Assembly: GCA_937880805.1 (NCBI GenBank)
Contig: CALGRR010000062.1
Coordinates: 1 to 21,778 of the forward strand
Direction of reading: 5' to 3'
DNA length: 21,778 bases
Source of the DNA: an uncultured Clostridia bacterium
GTDB taxonomy: Bacteria > Bacillota > Clostridia > Oscillospirales > Acutalibacteraceae
How positions within the stretch are numbered: the stretch's first letter is position 1; each line of letters starts with the position of its first letter. A program made the position numbers and the translations under genes. Under the pieces are notes generated by a model that did no database searches, was not told the origin of the DNA, and was given only the letters and a program-made list of their open reading frames with translations. Below, piece after piece: positions 15,351-21,778 of the stretch.

Positions 15351-15560
15351 TTATATCTCTTTTTCAAAAATTAAATCTAATTCCTGAGTATGTCCCGTGC
15401 CACGCTGTTTTGTGGGGATATAACCAACATATCTCCAACCTTGCTCGGCTCGTTTATTAATTATTGAGCGATAATCTTCAATTGAATAAATATTACCTGA
15501 GCCTAAACCCCAACCGCCAAAATCACAGCTGACGGTTTCGTATTCGTACTTATACATCAT
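15351..15560 (-). CDS. DUF4177 family small protein
   Basis: A 69-residue protein with no signal peptide or membrane segment. It begins MMYKYEYETV, has YRSIINKRAEQGWRYVGYIP in the middle and ends ELDLIFEKEI. This matches the DUF4177 pattern: an N-terminal YEY strand, an IINxxAxxGWR helix and a final IFE strand. The function of the family is unknown; members are often found as short stand-alone proteins. Two ATGs are possible (15560 and 15557); GGAGG lies 6 bases from the first. The gene begins 3 bases after the stop of the membrane-anchored protein upstream, so the two are almost certainly made from one transcript. Confidence 0.75.
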   Translation of the reverse strand: MMYKYEYETVSCDFGGWGLGSGNIYSIEDYRSIINKRAEQGWRYVGYIPTKQRGTGHTQELDLIFEKEI

Positions 15561-15563
15561 AGT

Positions 15564-16499
15564 TTACCTCCAAAGCGAGTCATCTCCATAAAGCATATTT
15601 CCGTCTTTATCGAAAATTGTTTCACCGCCGAATACGGCTTCAGTTTGAGCACCGTTTTCGGACTCAATCCAATAATGAACAAGAGTTTTATGAATATAGC
15701 CAAGTGAATCTTCGGCAATAACATATACTTTCAGTTCATCACCGTGAGCCACTTCAAAAGATTTAACATATTGTGTGTTATAAACTTCACCTGATTTTCG
15801 AACTTCGTTAGTAATGTCTTTTCTGCTGATTTCTTTGCCGTTCAGTTCTTCAACAAATATAAATGATGTAAATGTGATAGGTGCTTTTCCATAAGCAGGT
15901 TTTGAAGAAATTCTGAAACCTGCATCAATCTGTAATTTTCCGTTGCTCAATTCGGATGATGCAGACATATCAGCTTCCAATGCGGGTAAATGACGAGTAA
16001 ACATATAAGAAACATCTATATCATCCAAGTATTCGGTTTTTGTTCCTTCTTCTGATTTAATAGTGAGCAACGGCCATTGATTGTAGTCAACAAACAAGCC
16101 TACATCAATAGTTCCTGTGAACTCGCTTTCATTTCTCGATAACGGAGCAGTAACTCCATCCACCGTAACAGATAGTTCCATATCATCAGTAATCATTTTA
16201 GGAACAACGGTTAAAGAAAGTTTTACTCTTTTCATATCTTCGCTTGGATCTCCGATAGAAAAGTCAACGCCTGATATAAGACTTGCTTCTTCTTTTAACT
16301 GTTTGTCAACATTATTGTAAATAGAATTAATTTCATTTCTTAACATTTGAATTTCTGAATCAAGATTGGAGTTTTGACTTTTGAGCTTTTTTACATCATC
16401 TGTAAGTGTTCCAATTTTGATAGCACCCAACACAAGAAAAACGGCAAGAACTATAACTATTATTCTGTTAGCGTTAGTTTGTTTCTTGTTTTCATCCAT
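15564..16499 (-). CDS. Membrane-anchored coiled-coil protein of unknown function
   Basis: I do not recognise this 311-residue protein. It has a short charged N-terminus (MDENKKQTNANR), one membrane anchor at about residues 13-29, a coiled coil at about 32-70 (VKKLKSQNSNLDSEIQMLRN) and then about 230 residues rich in predicted beta strands. No cysteine pair, lipobox or catalytic motif is visible. The topology suggests N-terminus in, with the beta domains outside the cell or at the wall. Repeated phrases such as ELSVTVDGVTAPL and YVKSFEVAHGDELKVYVIAE look like Ig/fibronectin-type strands. Start is ATG 16499, 8 bases after GGAGG; the in-frame TTG at 16505 is less likely. Its own promoter is at 16551-16580, and the DUF4177 gene follows 3 bases after its stop. 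A sensory or cell-surface structural role is possible but unproven. Confidence 0.65.
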   Translation of the reverse strand: MDENKKQTNANRIIVIVLAVFLVLGAIKIGTLTDDVKKLKSQNSNLDSEIQMLRNEINSIYNNVDKQLKEEASLISGVDFSIGDPSEDMKRVKLSLTVVPKMITDDMELSVTVDGVTAPLSRNESEFTGTIDVGLFVDYNQWPLLTIKSEEGTKTEYLDDIDVSYMFTRHLPALEADMSASSELSNGKLQIDAGFRISSKPAYGKAPITFTSFIFVEELNGKEISRKDITNEVRKSGEVYNTQYVKSFEVAHGDELKVYVIAEDSLGYIHKTLVHYWIESENGAQTEAVFGGETIFDKDGNMLYGDDSLWR

Positions 16500-16550
16500 A
16501 ATCAAAACCTCCTTAAAATCTCACAGACAAATCCAATCTTTTATATAATA

Positions 16551-16580
16551 ATTATATCATACCAATATCATAAATTTCAA
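16551..16580 (-). promoter_or_regulatory. Promoter of the membrane protein/DUF4177 pair
   Basis: On the minus strand: TTGAAA (16580-16575), an 18-base spacer and TATAAT (16556-16551). The -10 is perfect and the -35 has one mismatch. It sits about 50 bases upstream of ATG 16499. Confidence 0.65.
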
Positions 16581-16736
16581 CGTATATAAATCGAGATGGG
16601 TTAATCGGTAAAAAATATGATCATCAAAAAATTTGTGGCATTTGTCTTAGCGAGCAATGGATTTGTACACACAAATACGCAATCAAGGGGTTTTCACCCC
16701 TGACACCCCACAGAAAAAGTTTATATAAAAAGATAT
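16581..16736. other. Intergenic stretch without a recognisable gene
   Basis: Together with the promoter before it and the hairpin after it, this fills the 302 bases between the membrane protein start (16499) and the end of the reductase gene (16802). The only structure I see is a short C-rich hairpin, AGGGG (16686-16690) / CCCCT (16697-16701). A 28-codon frame from ATG 16618 has no ribosome site and is not supported. Confidence 0.5.
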
Positions 16737-16780
16737 AATCAGGTGCAGCAGAAATTAAATTCCGATGCACCTGATTTTTT
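16737..16780. terminator. Terminator downstream of the reductase gene
   Basis: An 11-bp stem AATCAGGTGCA (16737-16747) / TGCACCTGATT (16766-16776) with an 18-base loop. It lies just after the end of the reductase gene on the minus strand, but the uninterrupted T-run (16775-16780) is on the plus-strand side; on the minus strand a T-run follows only after four bases (ATATCTTTTT). It probably works for the minus-strand operon and may also stop plus-strand transcription. Confidence 0.7.
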
Positions 16781-16801
16781 ATATAGCCTATTTAATTGTT
16801 A

Positions 16802-18451
16802 TCAATGTTTTATTAAATCCAAAATCTGATTTATATTTTTCTTGCCAAATGACACCTTATCATCATTAATAACCAAACACGGAACACTCATAACATTGTA
16901 TTGTTTCTTCAACTCTTCAAAATGCTGAATATCGTAAACTTCGGCACGGATATTCGGATTAAGCGTAGCAATTCGCTGACAAGCAATAACCAAGTCAGGG
17001 CACATCGTACAAGATAAAGTTACCAATATTTTTATATCAACAGAAGCCTTTATATCTTTGATTTCCTGATAGGTTTGTTCATCTGTTTTCTGACCCGGTC
17101 CGGCCGCATTATATAATCCAAGCATAAACGAGGTGAACTCGTGACCTGAGGGGACACCGTGGAATGCAATACCCGTGTCAGTTCCGTCTTCAAGAAAAAC
17201 ACGTACACAAGGCGCTTTGTTTTCAGCATCGTTTCTGTCGACAACCGATACCGTGAGTTTGTCCGTAAGTGCTGCGAGATTTGTAATAAAACTCTCAAGC
17301 TCTGTTGAAACGGGACGGTTATCCAAATACAGTTTTAATCTTAGATTGTTCTGCATTTTGCTGAATATGCCGTTTAATTGCTGTTTCATATCAGAGGAAA
17401 AGATTTCGTCGGAATCTTGAGCAGTGTTTTCTTCCGTTACGGGCGATTCTTCAATAGCTTTTGCTGTTGGCCGGTTTGCATACAGTCCCGTTTTTTGCTG
17501 TATGGTTGCAACATACTTTTCAAGCTCTGTTGCCGCAAGAGCGCCGTCGCCTGTGGCGGTAACAATCTGACGGAGAGGCTTTATACACACATCTCCTGCG
17601 GCATAAATTCCGTCAACGCTTGTTTTTTGTTCCGAATCAGTAACGATATATCCGTGCTCATTTAATTCGAGTATATCCTTTACCAATTCAGTATCGGGAG
17701 AATATCCTGCAAACACAAACACTCCGAAAAAGTCTCCGTTTTCAGCACGGTATTCGGTTATCTCACCGTTTTTGGTGTTTTTATATCGGATATAATTCAG
17801 ACCGTTTTCACCTGATACTTCTTCAACAACAGTATTGGCGATAACGGTTATTTTTTCGTGATTTTTCGCTTTGTCGGCAACAGAAGCAGCACAGCTGAAA
17901 TCGTCTTTACGGATAAGAATTGTCACATGCTTGGCAAACTTGGTTAAAAATACACTTTCTTCAGCGGCAGCAAAGCCTCCGCCAACAACGAAAATCTCTT
18001 TATCCGTAAAAAATTCGCCGTCGCAGGTTGCACAGTAGGCAACGCCCTGTCCTTTGTGTTCTTCTTCTCCTTTGAATCCGACTGTTCTGGGATGTGCACC
18101 GGTTGCAATTAAGATGCCAAGACAATTAAAATCTCCTCGGGTGGTATGAACTGTTTTGACATCTTCATTTACATCCAAACCTTTAGCCTCGGCGAGCAGG
18201 CATTCTGCTCCGAAAGCTTCTGCTTGACGGCGCATTGTTTCTGTAAGTGCTTTACCGCTTGTCTTTCCAATGGCCGGATAGTTTACGACCTCATTTGTAA
18301 TTGTAATCTGTCCGCCAAACTGTTCTTTTTCAAGCACCAATACTCTGTATTTTGCGCGTGCCAGATAAAGTGCGGCGGTAAGTCCTGCAGGACCGCCGCC
18401 AACTACAATTACATCATATAAATCCTCGGATTTGATTTTCTGAGCACCCAT
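16802..18451 (-). CDS. Thioredoxin reductase-like flavoprotein fused to an AhpF-type thioredoxin-fold pair
   Basis: Residues 1-325 form a TrxB-type module: FAD loop VVGGGPAG (16-23), active site CATC (140-143), NAD(P)H loop VVGGGFAA (155-162) and YAAGDV near its end. After a linker, about residues 370-549 form two thioredoxin folds. The first lacks cysteines in a CxxC arrangement; the second has CTMC (481-484) and a cis-proline loop SVPCLV. This is the AhpF N-terminal domain moved to the C-terminus. The protein should pass electrons from NAD(P)H via FAD and CATC to CTMC and then to AhpC, which lies directly upstream and overlaps by one base (TAATG), so translation is coupled. It ends with tandem stops TGA TAA. 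NADPH versus NADH preference is unclear: the usual HRRDxF reads IRKDDF. Role as AhpC reductase is a strong inference from context. Confidence 0.85.
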   Translation of the reverse strand: MGAQKIKSEDLYDVIVVGGGPAGLTAALYLARAKYRVLVLEKEQFGGQITITNEVVNYPAIGKTSGKALTETMRRQAEAFGAECLLAEAKGLDVNEDVKTVHTTRGDFNCLGILIATGAHPRTVGFKGEEEHKGQGVAYCATCDGEFFTDKEIFVVGGGFAAAEESVFLTKFAKHVTILIRKDDFSCAASVADKAKNHEKITVIANTVVEEVSGENGLNYIRYKNTKNGEITEYRAENGDFFGVFVFAGYSPDTELVKDILELNEHGYIVTDSEQKTSVDGIYAAGDVCIKPLRQIVTATGDGALAATELEKYVATIQQKTGLYANRPTAKAIEESPVTEENTAQDSDEIFSSDMKQQLNGIFSKMQNNLRLKLYLDNRPVSTELESFITNLAALTDKLTVSVVDRNDAENKAPCVRVFLEDGTDTGIAFHGVPSGHEFTSFMLGLYNAAGPGQKTDEQTYQEIKDIKASVDIKILVTLSCTMCPDLVIACQRIATLNPNIRAEVYDIQHFEELKKQYNVMSVPCLVINDDKVSFGKKNINQILDLIKH

Positions 18452-19014
18452 TATAACTGCCCTACAAGATCAAGGCTGGGTTTAAGAGTTTCGGCACCCG
18501 GCTGCCAGTTGGCAGGACAAACCTGGTCGCCGTGAGCGTGAACGAACTGACAAGCTTGAACTTTTCGGAAAAGCTCTTCTGCATTTCTGCCCACATTACC
18601 TGCGGTTACTTCATAGCCAACAATTTTACCTTCAGGATTGATGATGAATGTGCCTCGCTCAGCTAACCCGTCGGATTCAATAAGAACTTCAAAGTCCTTT
18701 GAAATTGCGTGAGTAGGGTCTGCAAGCATAGGATAGTTGATTTTTTTGATTCGCTCGGATGCATCGTGCCAAGCTTTGTGAACAAAATGAGTATCGGTAG
18801 AAACAGAGTAAATCTCGCAGCCGACACCTCTGAAATCCTCGTATTTATTCGCTAAATCTTCAAGTTCGGTAGGACAAATAAAGGTGAAGTCGGCGGGATA
18901 GAAAAAGAAAACACTCCATTTGCCGAGAATATCATCCTTTGAAACTGTTTTAAACTCGTTTTCGTGAAATGCATAAGTCTTGAAATCTGAAATTTCTTTA
19001 TTGATAATTGACAT
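18451..19014 (-). CDS. ahpC: Alkyl hydroperoxide reductase AhpC (2-Cys peroxiredoxin)
   Basis: AhpC reduces hydrogen peroxide and organic hydroperoxides with a peroxidatic cysteine. The 187-residue protein has FYPADFTFICPTE with peroxidatic C47 and HGDQVCPANW with resolving C166, equivalent to E. coli C46 and C165. Length is the same as E. coli AhpC. The catalytic threonine and arginine are conserved (T44 in the FTFICPTE segment; R120 in LAERGTFIINPEG). AAGGAG lies 7 bases before the ATG. It is the middle gene of a three-gene operon: superoxide reductase 21 bases upstream, reductase overlapping downstream. Cytoplasmic. Confidence 0.95.
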   Translation of the reverse strand: MSIINKEISDFKTYAFHENEFKTVSKDDILGKWSVFFFYPADFTFICPTELEDLANKYEDFRGVGCEIYSVSTDTHFVHKAWHDASERIKKINYPMLADPTHAISKDFEVLIESDGLAERGTFIINPEGKIVGYEVTAGNVGRNAEELFRKVQACQFVHAHGDQVCPANWQPGAETLKPSLDLVGQL

Positions 19015-19035
19015 AGTGATACTCCTTTTGATCTA

Positions 19036-19410
19036 TTATGCCTTCCAAAGGCTGTGCAGGTTACAAAAGGCATAAACCGCCTTAACCTTGTCACCTTTTG
19101 ATAAAGAGAAAGACACACGAGGTGATGCGTCAGAGTTTAGTTTTTTAAATTGAAGCCCTTCCTCGCTTTCTACGCACACCCACTCAATATAGTGTTCGGA
19201 AGTCATAGGGTGTTCTACCGCTCCGACGGAAACGGTCACGGTTTCTCCGTTCACGTTATAGACAGGCACGTGTTTTTCCTGTGCTCCGTCACTTGTGCCG
19301 GGAATAATTTCTTCCATTTCTTCACCGCAGCACTGTATGGAAATGCCACTGTCTTTTACCATTGCAATTATATTTCCGCAATGATTACAAATAAAAAATC
19401 GAATTTTCAA
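19036..19410 (-). CDS. Desulfoferrodoxin, 2Fe superoxide reductase
   Basis: Superoxide reductase converts superoxide to hydrogen peroxide without producing oxygen, typical of anaerobes. The 124-residue protein has the N-terminal desulforedoxin FeCys4 centre (C8, C11, C27, C28) and the catalytic FeHis4Cys centre (H47 in EKHVP, H67, H73, C116 and H119 in FCNLHSLW). Both iron sites are complete. I place the start at TTG 19410, 7 bases from a perfect GGAGG and giving the usual MKIRFFICNHCGN beginning. The frame from ATG 19464 would add 18 non-homologous residues ahead of the ribosome site. First gene of the operon with ahpC and the reductase; the peroxide it makes is the substrate of AhpC. A weak promoter (TTGAAT, 18 bases, CATACT) lies upstream. 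Divergent from the MFS gene. Confidence 0.92.
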   Translation of the reverse strand: MKIRFFICNHCGNIIAMVKDSGISIQCCGEEMEEIIPGTSDGAQEKHVPVYNVNGETVTVSVGAVEHPMTSEHYIEWVCVESEEGLQFKKLNSDASPRVSFSLSKGDKVKAVYAFCNLHSLWKA

Positions 19411-19505
19411 AACTGTTCCTCCTTTCCGAATAAAAGTATGCCCTAAAACAATAAATAAATTCAAAACAATGCGGTTATACTATGAACAGATTGGAAGTGA
19501 ACAAT

Positions 19506-20924
19506 ATGGAAAACTTTTTTCGCAAGCCGCATATAAAAGGCTTTATTCCTTATGCATTTGCAGCTTCTCTTGTTGGCATAGTTGGAGGTTTTACAGCTGT
19601 ACTCGGTCCGGCTTTTGTCAAGGATTTAAACCTTCCTTACAACAATACGACATGGACTGCGCTTGCTATGGCAATGTCAACTGCCGCTTTTGCTCCTGTT
19701 CTAGGTAAATTAGGGGATATGATAGGGCGAAGAGTATCCCTATTAATCGGCATAGCCGTTTTTATGCTCGGCAATATTCTGACAGCGATTGCTAATTCGT
19801 TATTTTTTATGCTTATTGCCCGTTTTATTGTTGGTGTCGGAACAGCAGCCATTGCACCTGTTGTAATCTCATATATTGTCACAGAATTTCCTCCCGACAA
19901 AATTGCAAAAGGTTTTGCTCTTTATATGTTCATTTCCAGCGTTTCGGTGATCTTCGGCCCGACTATCGGCGGATTGCTTATAAAATACTACGGCTGGCGC
20001 ACTATGATATGGGTGTGTGTCGCAATCTCAGCAGTTGTCTTTCTGCTTTGTGCTTTAATAAAGGATAAAAAAGCATGTGTGAGAAAAAAGATAAAGAAAT
20101 TTGACGGTGTCGGCGCAGTATTCGTGCTGATTTTCTTTAGTCTGCTGCTTTGTGTACCGTCTTTCGGTCAGAATTTCGGTTGGCAATCCAAGTTGTTTTT
20201 TGCAGTTCTGATTGCGGCTGTTATTTCGGGAATCGGAATGTATATATCAGAGAAAAAGGCAACAAATCCCATCCTGCAGTGGGGCTTTATGAAAAGAAAA
20301 GCGTTTGTTCTTTCCGTGCTTGCTCTTTTTCTCACTCAGGGACTTATGCAGGCAAATATGACTAATCTTATCATTTTTGTAAATTATACTCAGCCGCAAA
20401 ATTCTGTAATATCGGGATATGCAATTTCCATTATGTATGTTGGAATGTCTTTGGGTGCTGTTATTCTCGGTCCTTTGGCTGACCGTTATGAGCCCAAAAA
20501 AGTGCTTGTCGGTTCATTAGCACTTACGGGAATAGGCTGTGCCGTTATGCTTTTATTTTCTGCAAACACTTCACTTGCTTTGCTCGCTGCTTCATTGGGA
20601 ATACTCGGATTTGGGCTTGGCGGAAACGGCACTATATTTATGAAGGTTGTTCTGTCGGGCGTCTCTCCCGAAACTTCGGGAGCAGGAACGGGAACATACG
20701 GACTTTTCCGTGACCTTGCCGCCCCGTTCGGAGTTGCTGTATTTGTACCAATGTTTACTAACAGGGCAGCAAATCTTATCGGTACAGGAACGACTGAAAT
20801 TTCTGCTGCCGTAGATTCCATAAAATTACTTGCCACGGTTGAAACTGTATGTGTTGTAATCGGAATAATTACCGTACTTTTTCTGCCCAAAATTTATAAC
20901 GATAAAAAAGGAGCAACAAGATGA
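19506..20924 (+). CDS. MFS transporter of the DHA2 (EmrB/QacA) type
   Basis: The 472-residue protein has about 14 hydrophobic segments, fitting the 14-TM drug:proton antiporter family. The motif A loop GKLGDMIGRR follows segment 2, and the GxxxGPxxGG motif C appears as VIFGPTIGGLL in segment 5. This family exports drugs, dyes, bile salts and other amphiphiles. I place the start at ATG 19506, with GGAAGTG 6 bases before it; the ATG at 19482 has no ribosome site and overlaps a -10-like TATACT (19476-19481). The stop overlaps the next gene's ATG (ATGA), so it is coupled to the SDR. If the SDR acts on bile acids, this may export or import a bile acid or its oxidised product; that is inference. 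It is divergent from the oxidative stress operon, with about 95 bases between. Confidence 0.82.
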   Translation: MENFFRKPHIKGFIPYAFAASLVGIVGGFTAVLGPAFVKDLNLPYNNTTWTALAMAMSTAAFAPVLGKLGDMIGRRVSLLIGIAVFMLGNILTAIANSLFFMLIARFIVGVGTAAIAPVVISYIVTEFPPDKIAKGFALYMFISSVSVIFGPTIGGLLIKYYGWRTMIWVCVAISAVVFLLCALIKDKKACVRKKIKKFDGVGAVFVLIFFSLLLCVPSFGQNFGWQSKLFFAVLIAAVISGIGMYISEKKATNPILQWGFMKRKAFVLSVLALFLTQGLMQANMTNLIIFVNYTQPQNSVISGYAISIMYVGMSLGAVILGPLADRYEPKKVLVGSLALTGIGCAVMLLFSANTSLALLAASLGILGFGLGGNGTIFMKVVLSGVSPETSGAGTGTYGLFRDLAAPFGVAVFVPMFTNRAANLIGTGTTEISAAVDSIKLLATVETVCVVIGIITVLFLPKIYNDKKGATR

Positions 20925-21718
20925 AATTAAAAGACAAAATTGTTTTAATCACCGCGTCCACCAGAGGTATCGGTCTGGCTTGTGTAAAAGCCTGCGCCAA
21001 AGAGGGTGCAACAGTATATATGGCTGCAAGAAACCTTGAGCTTGCAAAAGAAGAAGCCGACAAGCTGATTTCTCAAGGCTGTAACGTAAAATATGTTTAT
21101 AACGATGCAAGTAAACCCGAGTCTTATATAACTATGACAGAAGATGTTATAAAGGATGCAGGCAGAATCGATGTTCTTATAAATAACTTCGGGACTTCAA
21201 ATCCTGGCAAGGATCTTGACTTTTCAAACACCGATACCGATGTTTTTCTTGATACCATAAATATTAACTTGAGAAGCGTATTTATGGCGAGTAAAGAAGC
21301 TGTTAAATATATGGCAAAGCAAGGCGGCGGAAGCATTGTGAACATTTCTTCCGTGGGAGGTCTTGTGCCCGATATTTCACAGGTTGCATACGGAACAAGC
21401 AAGGCGGCAATCAATTATCTGACAAAGCTTATAGCAGTCCACGAAGCAAAAAATAACATTCGCTGCAATGCAGTTCTTCCGGGAATGACCGCAACCGATG
21501 CGGTTCAAGAAAAACTTTCTGAAGAATTCAAAGAACTGTTTCTTCGTCATATACCTTTTAACAGAATGGGTAAACCCGAAGAAATCGCAGCGGCGGCAGT
21601 TTATTTTGCAAGTGATGAATCAGCTTATACCACTGGGCAGATTTTAACTGTATCGGGCGGATTCGGTCTTGCAACACCACTATACGGCGATTTATCAGGT
21701 GAAACACACCGTAGATAG
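20921..21718 (+). CDS. SDR oxidoreductase resembling 7-alpha-hydroxysteroid dehydrogenase
   Basis: Classical short-chain dehydrogenase of 265 residues. The nucleotide loop is TASTRGIG (11-18), with R37 in MAARN suggesting NADP(H). The NNFG motif is at 88-91. The catalytic set is N116, S144, Y157 and K161 (AYGTSK). Several segments recall clostridial bile acid 7-alpha-hydroxysteroid dehydrogenase (C. sardiniense type): VYNDAS, SIVNISSVGGLVPDIS, NIRCNAVLPG and the C-terminal GGFGLATPLYGD. That enzyme reversibly oxidises the 7-alpha-hydroxyl of cholate and chenodeoxycholate. The resemblance is from memory, not a search, and SDR substrates are easily misassigned, so another steroid or secondary alcohol is possible. 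AAGGAG is 7 bases before the ATG, and the gene overlaps the upstream MFS gene by 4 bases. Two hairpins follow the stop. Confidence 0.75.
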   Translation: MKLKDKIVLITASTRGIGLACVKACAKEGATVYMAARNLELAKEEADKLISQGCNVKYVYNDASKPESYITMTEDVIKDAGRIDVLINNFGTSNPGKDLDFSNTDTDVFLDTININLRSVFMASKEAVKYMAKQGGGSIVNISSVGGLVPDISQVAYGTSKAAINYLTKLIAVHEAKNNIRCNAVLPGMTATDAVQEKLSEEFKELFLRHIPFNRMGKPEEIAAAAVYFASDESAYTTGQILTVSGGFGLATPLYGDLSGETHRR

Positions 21719-21728
21719 GCGATAATCA

Positions 21729-21755
21729 CAAACCACCGGTTGAACCGGTGGTTTG
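21729..21755. terminator. Strong GC-rich hairpin after the SDR gene
   Basis: CAAACCACCGGTT (21729-21741) and AACCGGTGGTTTG (21743-21755) are perfect complements with one base between; in practice an 11-bp stem with a TTGAA loop. It starts 11 bases after the SDR stop. It lacks a T-run, so it may be a terminator without a tract or a palindromic repeat unit. Confidence 0.6.
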
Positions 21756-21758
21756 ACT

Positions 21759-21775
21759 AACCCCTAAAAGGGGTT
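21759..21775. repeat. Second small hairpin at the window edge
   Basis: AACCCC (21759-21764), TAAAA, GGGGTT (21770-21775), a 6-bp stem three bases after the preceding hairpin. Paired hairpins of this kind occur as intergenic palindromic repeats and at the ends of IS200/IS605-type elements; the window ends before this can be decided. Confidence 0.4.
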
Positions 21776-21778
21776 GAT

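Noticed and set aside
16618..16704. 28-codon plus-strand frame with a hydrophobic start
   Set aside because: There is no ribosome site and no conserved feature. The sequence lies in an intergenic stretch with a C-rich hairpin.
1617..21778. Genetic code with TGA read as an amino acid
   Set aside because: TGA ends the DUF47 gene, the reductase gene (TGA TAA) and the MFS gene, where it overlaps the next start. It is therefore a normal stop here.

Overview
The window looks like a contig from a low-GC anaerobic gut Firmicute (class Clostridia). Supporting signs are strong GGAGG-type ribosome sites, SigA-like promoters, a class II GalT, ECF-type vitamin uptake, a desulfoferrodoxin and a steroid-dehydrogenase-like SDR. 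TGA is used as an ordinary stop (for example at the MFS/SDR overlap), so the code is standard. No tRNA, rRNA, CRISPR array or transposase gene was found. All family assignments come from reading the sequence and from recall of the families; no database was searched.

Left edge (1-1483): a murG gene of clearly lower GC and different codon use runs without a stop into the C-terminal part of a glycoside hydrolase family 16 gene, in another frame, near position 1140. Both genes are broken at the same place. A chimeric assembly or a recombination scar is the simplest reading.

Phosphate and galactoside block (1617-11698): all genes but the last are on the minus strand. The order of transcription is galK, galT, a GPH-family sugar:cation symporter and a GH2 beta-galactosidase, then a terminator, then mgsA, a PiT phosphate transporter and its DUF47/PhoU-like partner. 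This gives galactoside import, hydrolysis and the Leloir steps to UDP-galactose/glucose-1-phosphate (galE and galM are not in the window). A divergent AraC-type regulator (10844-11698) shares a control region with galK that holds two good promoters and a perfect inverted repeat.

Middle (11746-15216): a full-length N-acetylneuraminate lyase-like gene has one in-frame TGA at codon 16 but keeps a perfect-consensus promoter. Next are a probable vitamin B6 ECF S-component and a divergent MocR/PdxR-like regulator that lacks its C-terminus. A promoter-hairpin-terminator unit that looks like a small non-coding RNA follows, then the last ~55 codons of a DAHP synthase. This stretch looks rearranged.

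Right part (15351-21778): a DUF4177 protein is paired with an unrecognised membrane-anchored protein. An operon of superoxide reductase, AhpC peroxiredoxin and a thioredoxin reductase with an added thioredoxin-fold pair forms a superoxide-to-water detoxification chain. Divergent from it, a 14-TM MFS exporter is translationally coupled to an SDR resembling bacterial 7-alpha-hydroxysteroid dehydrogenase. Two hairpins end the window.
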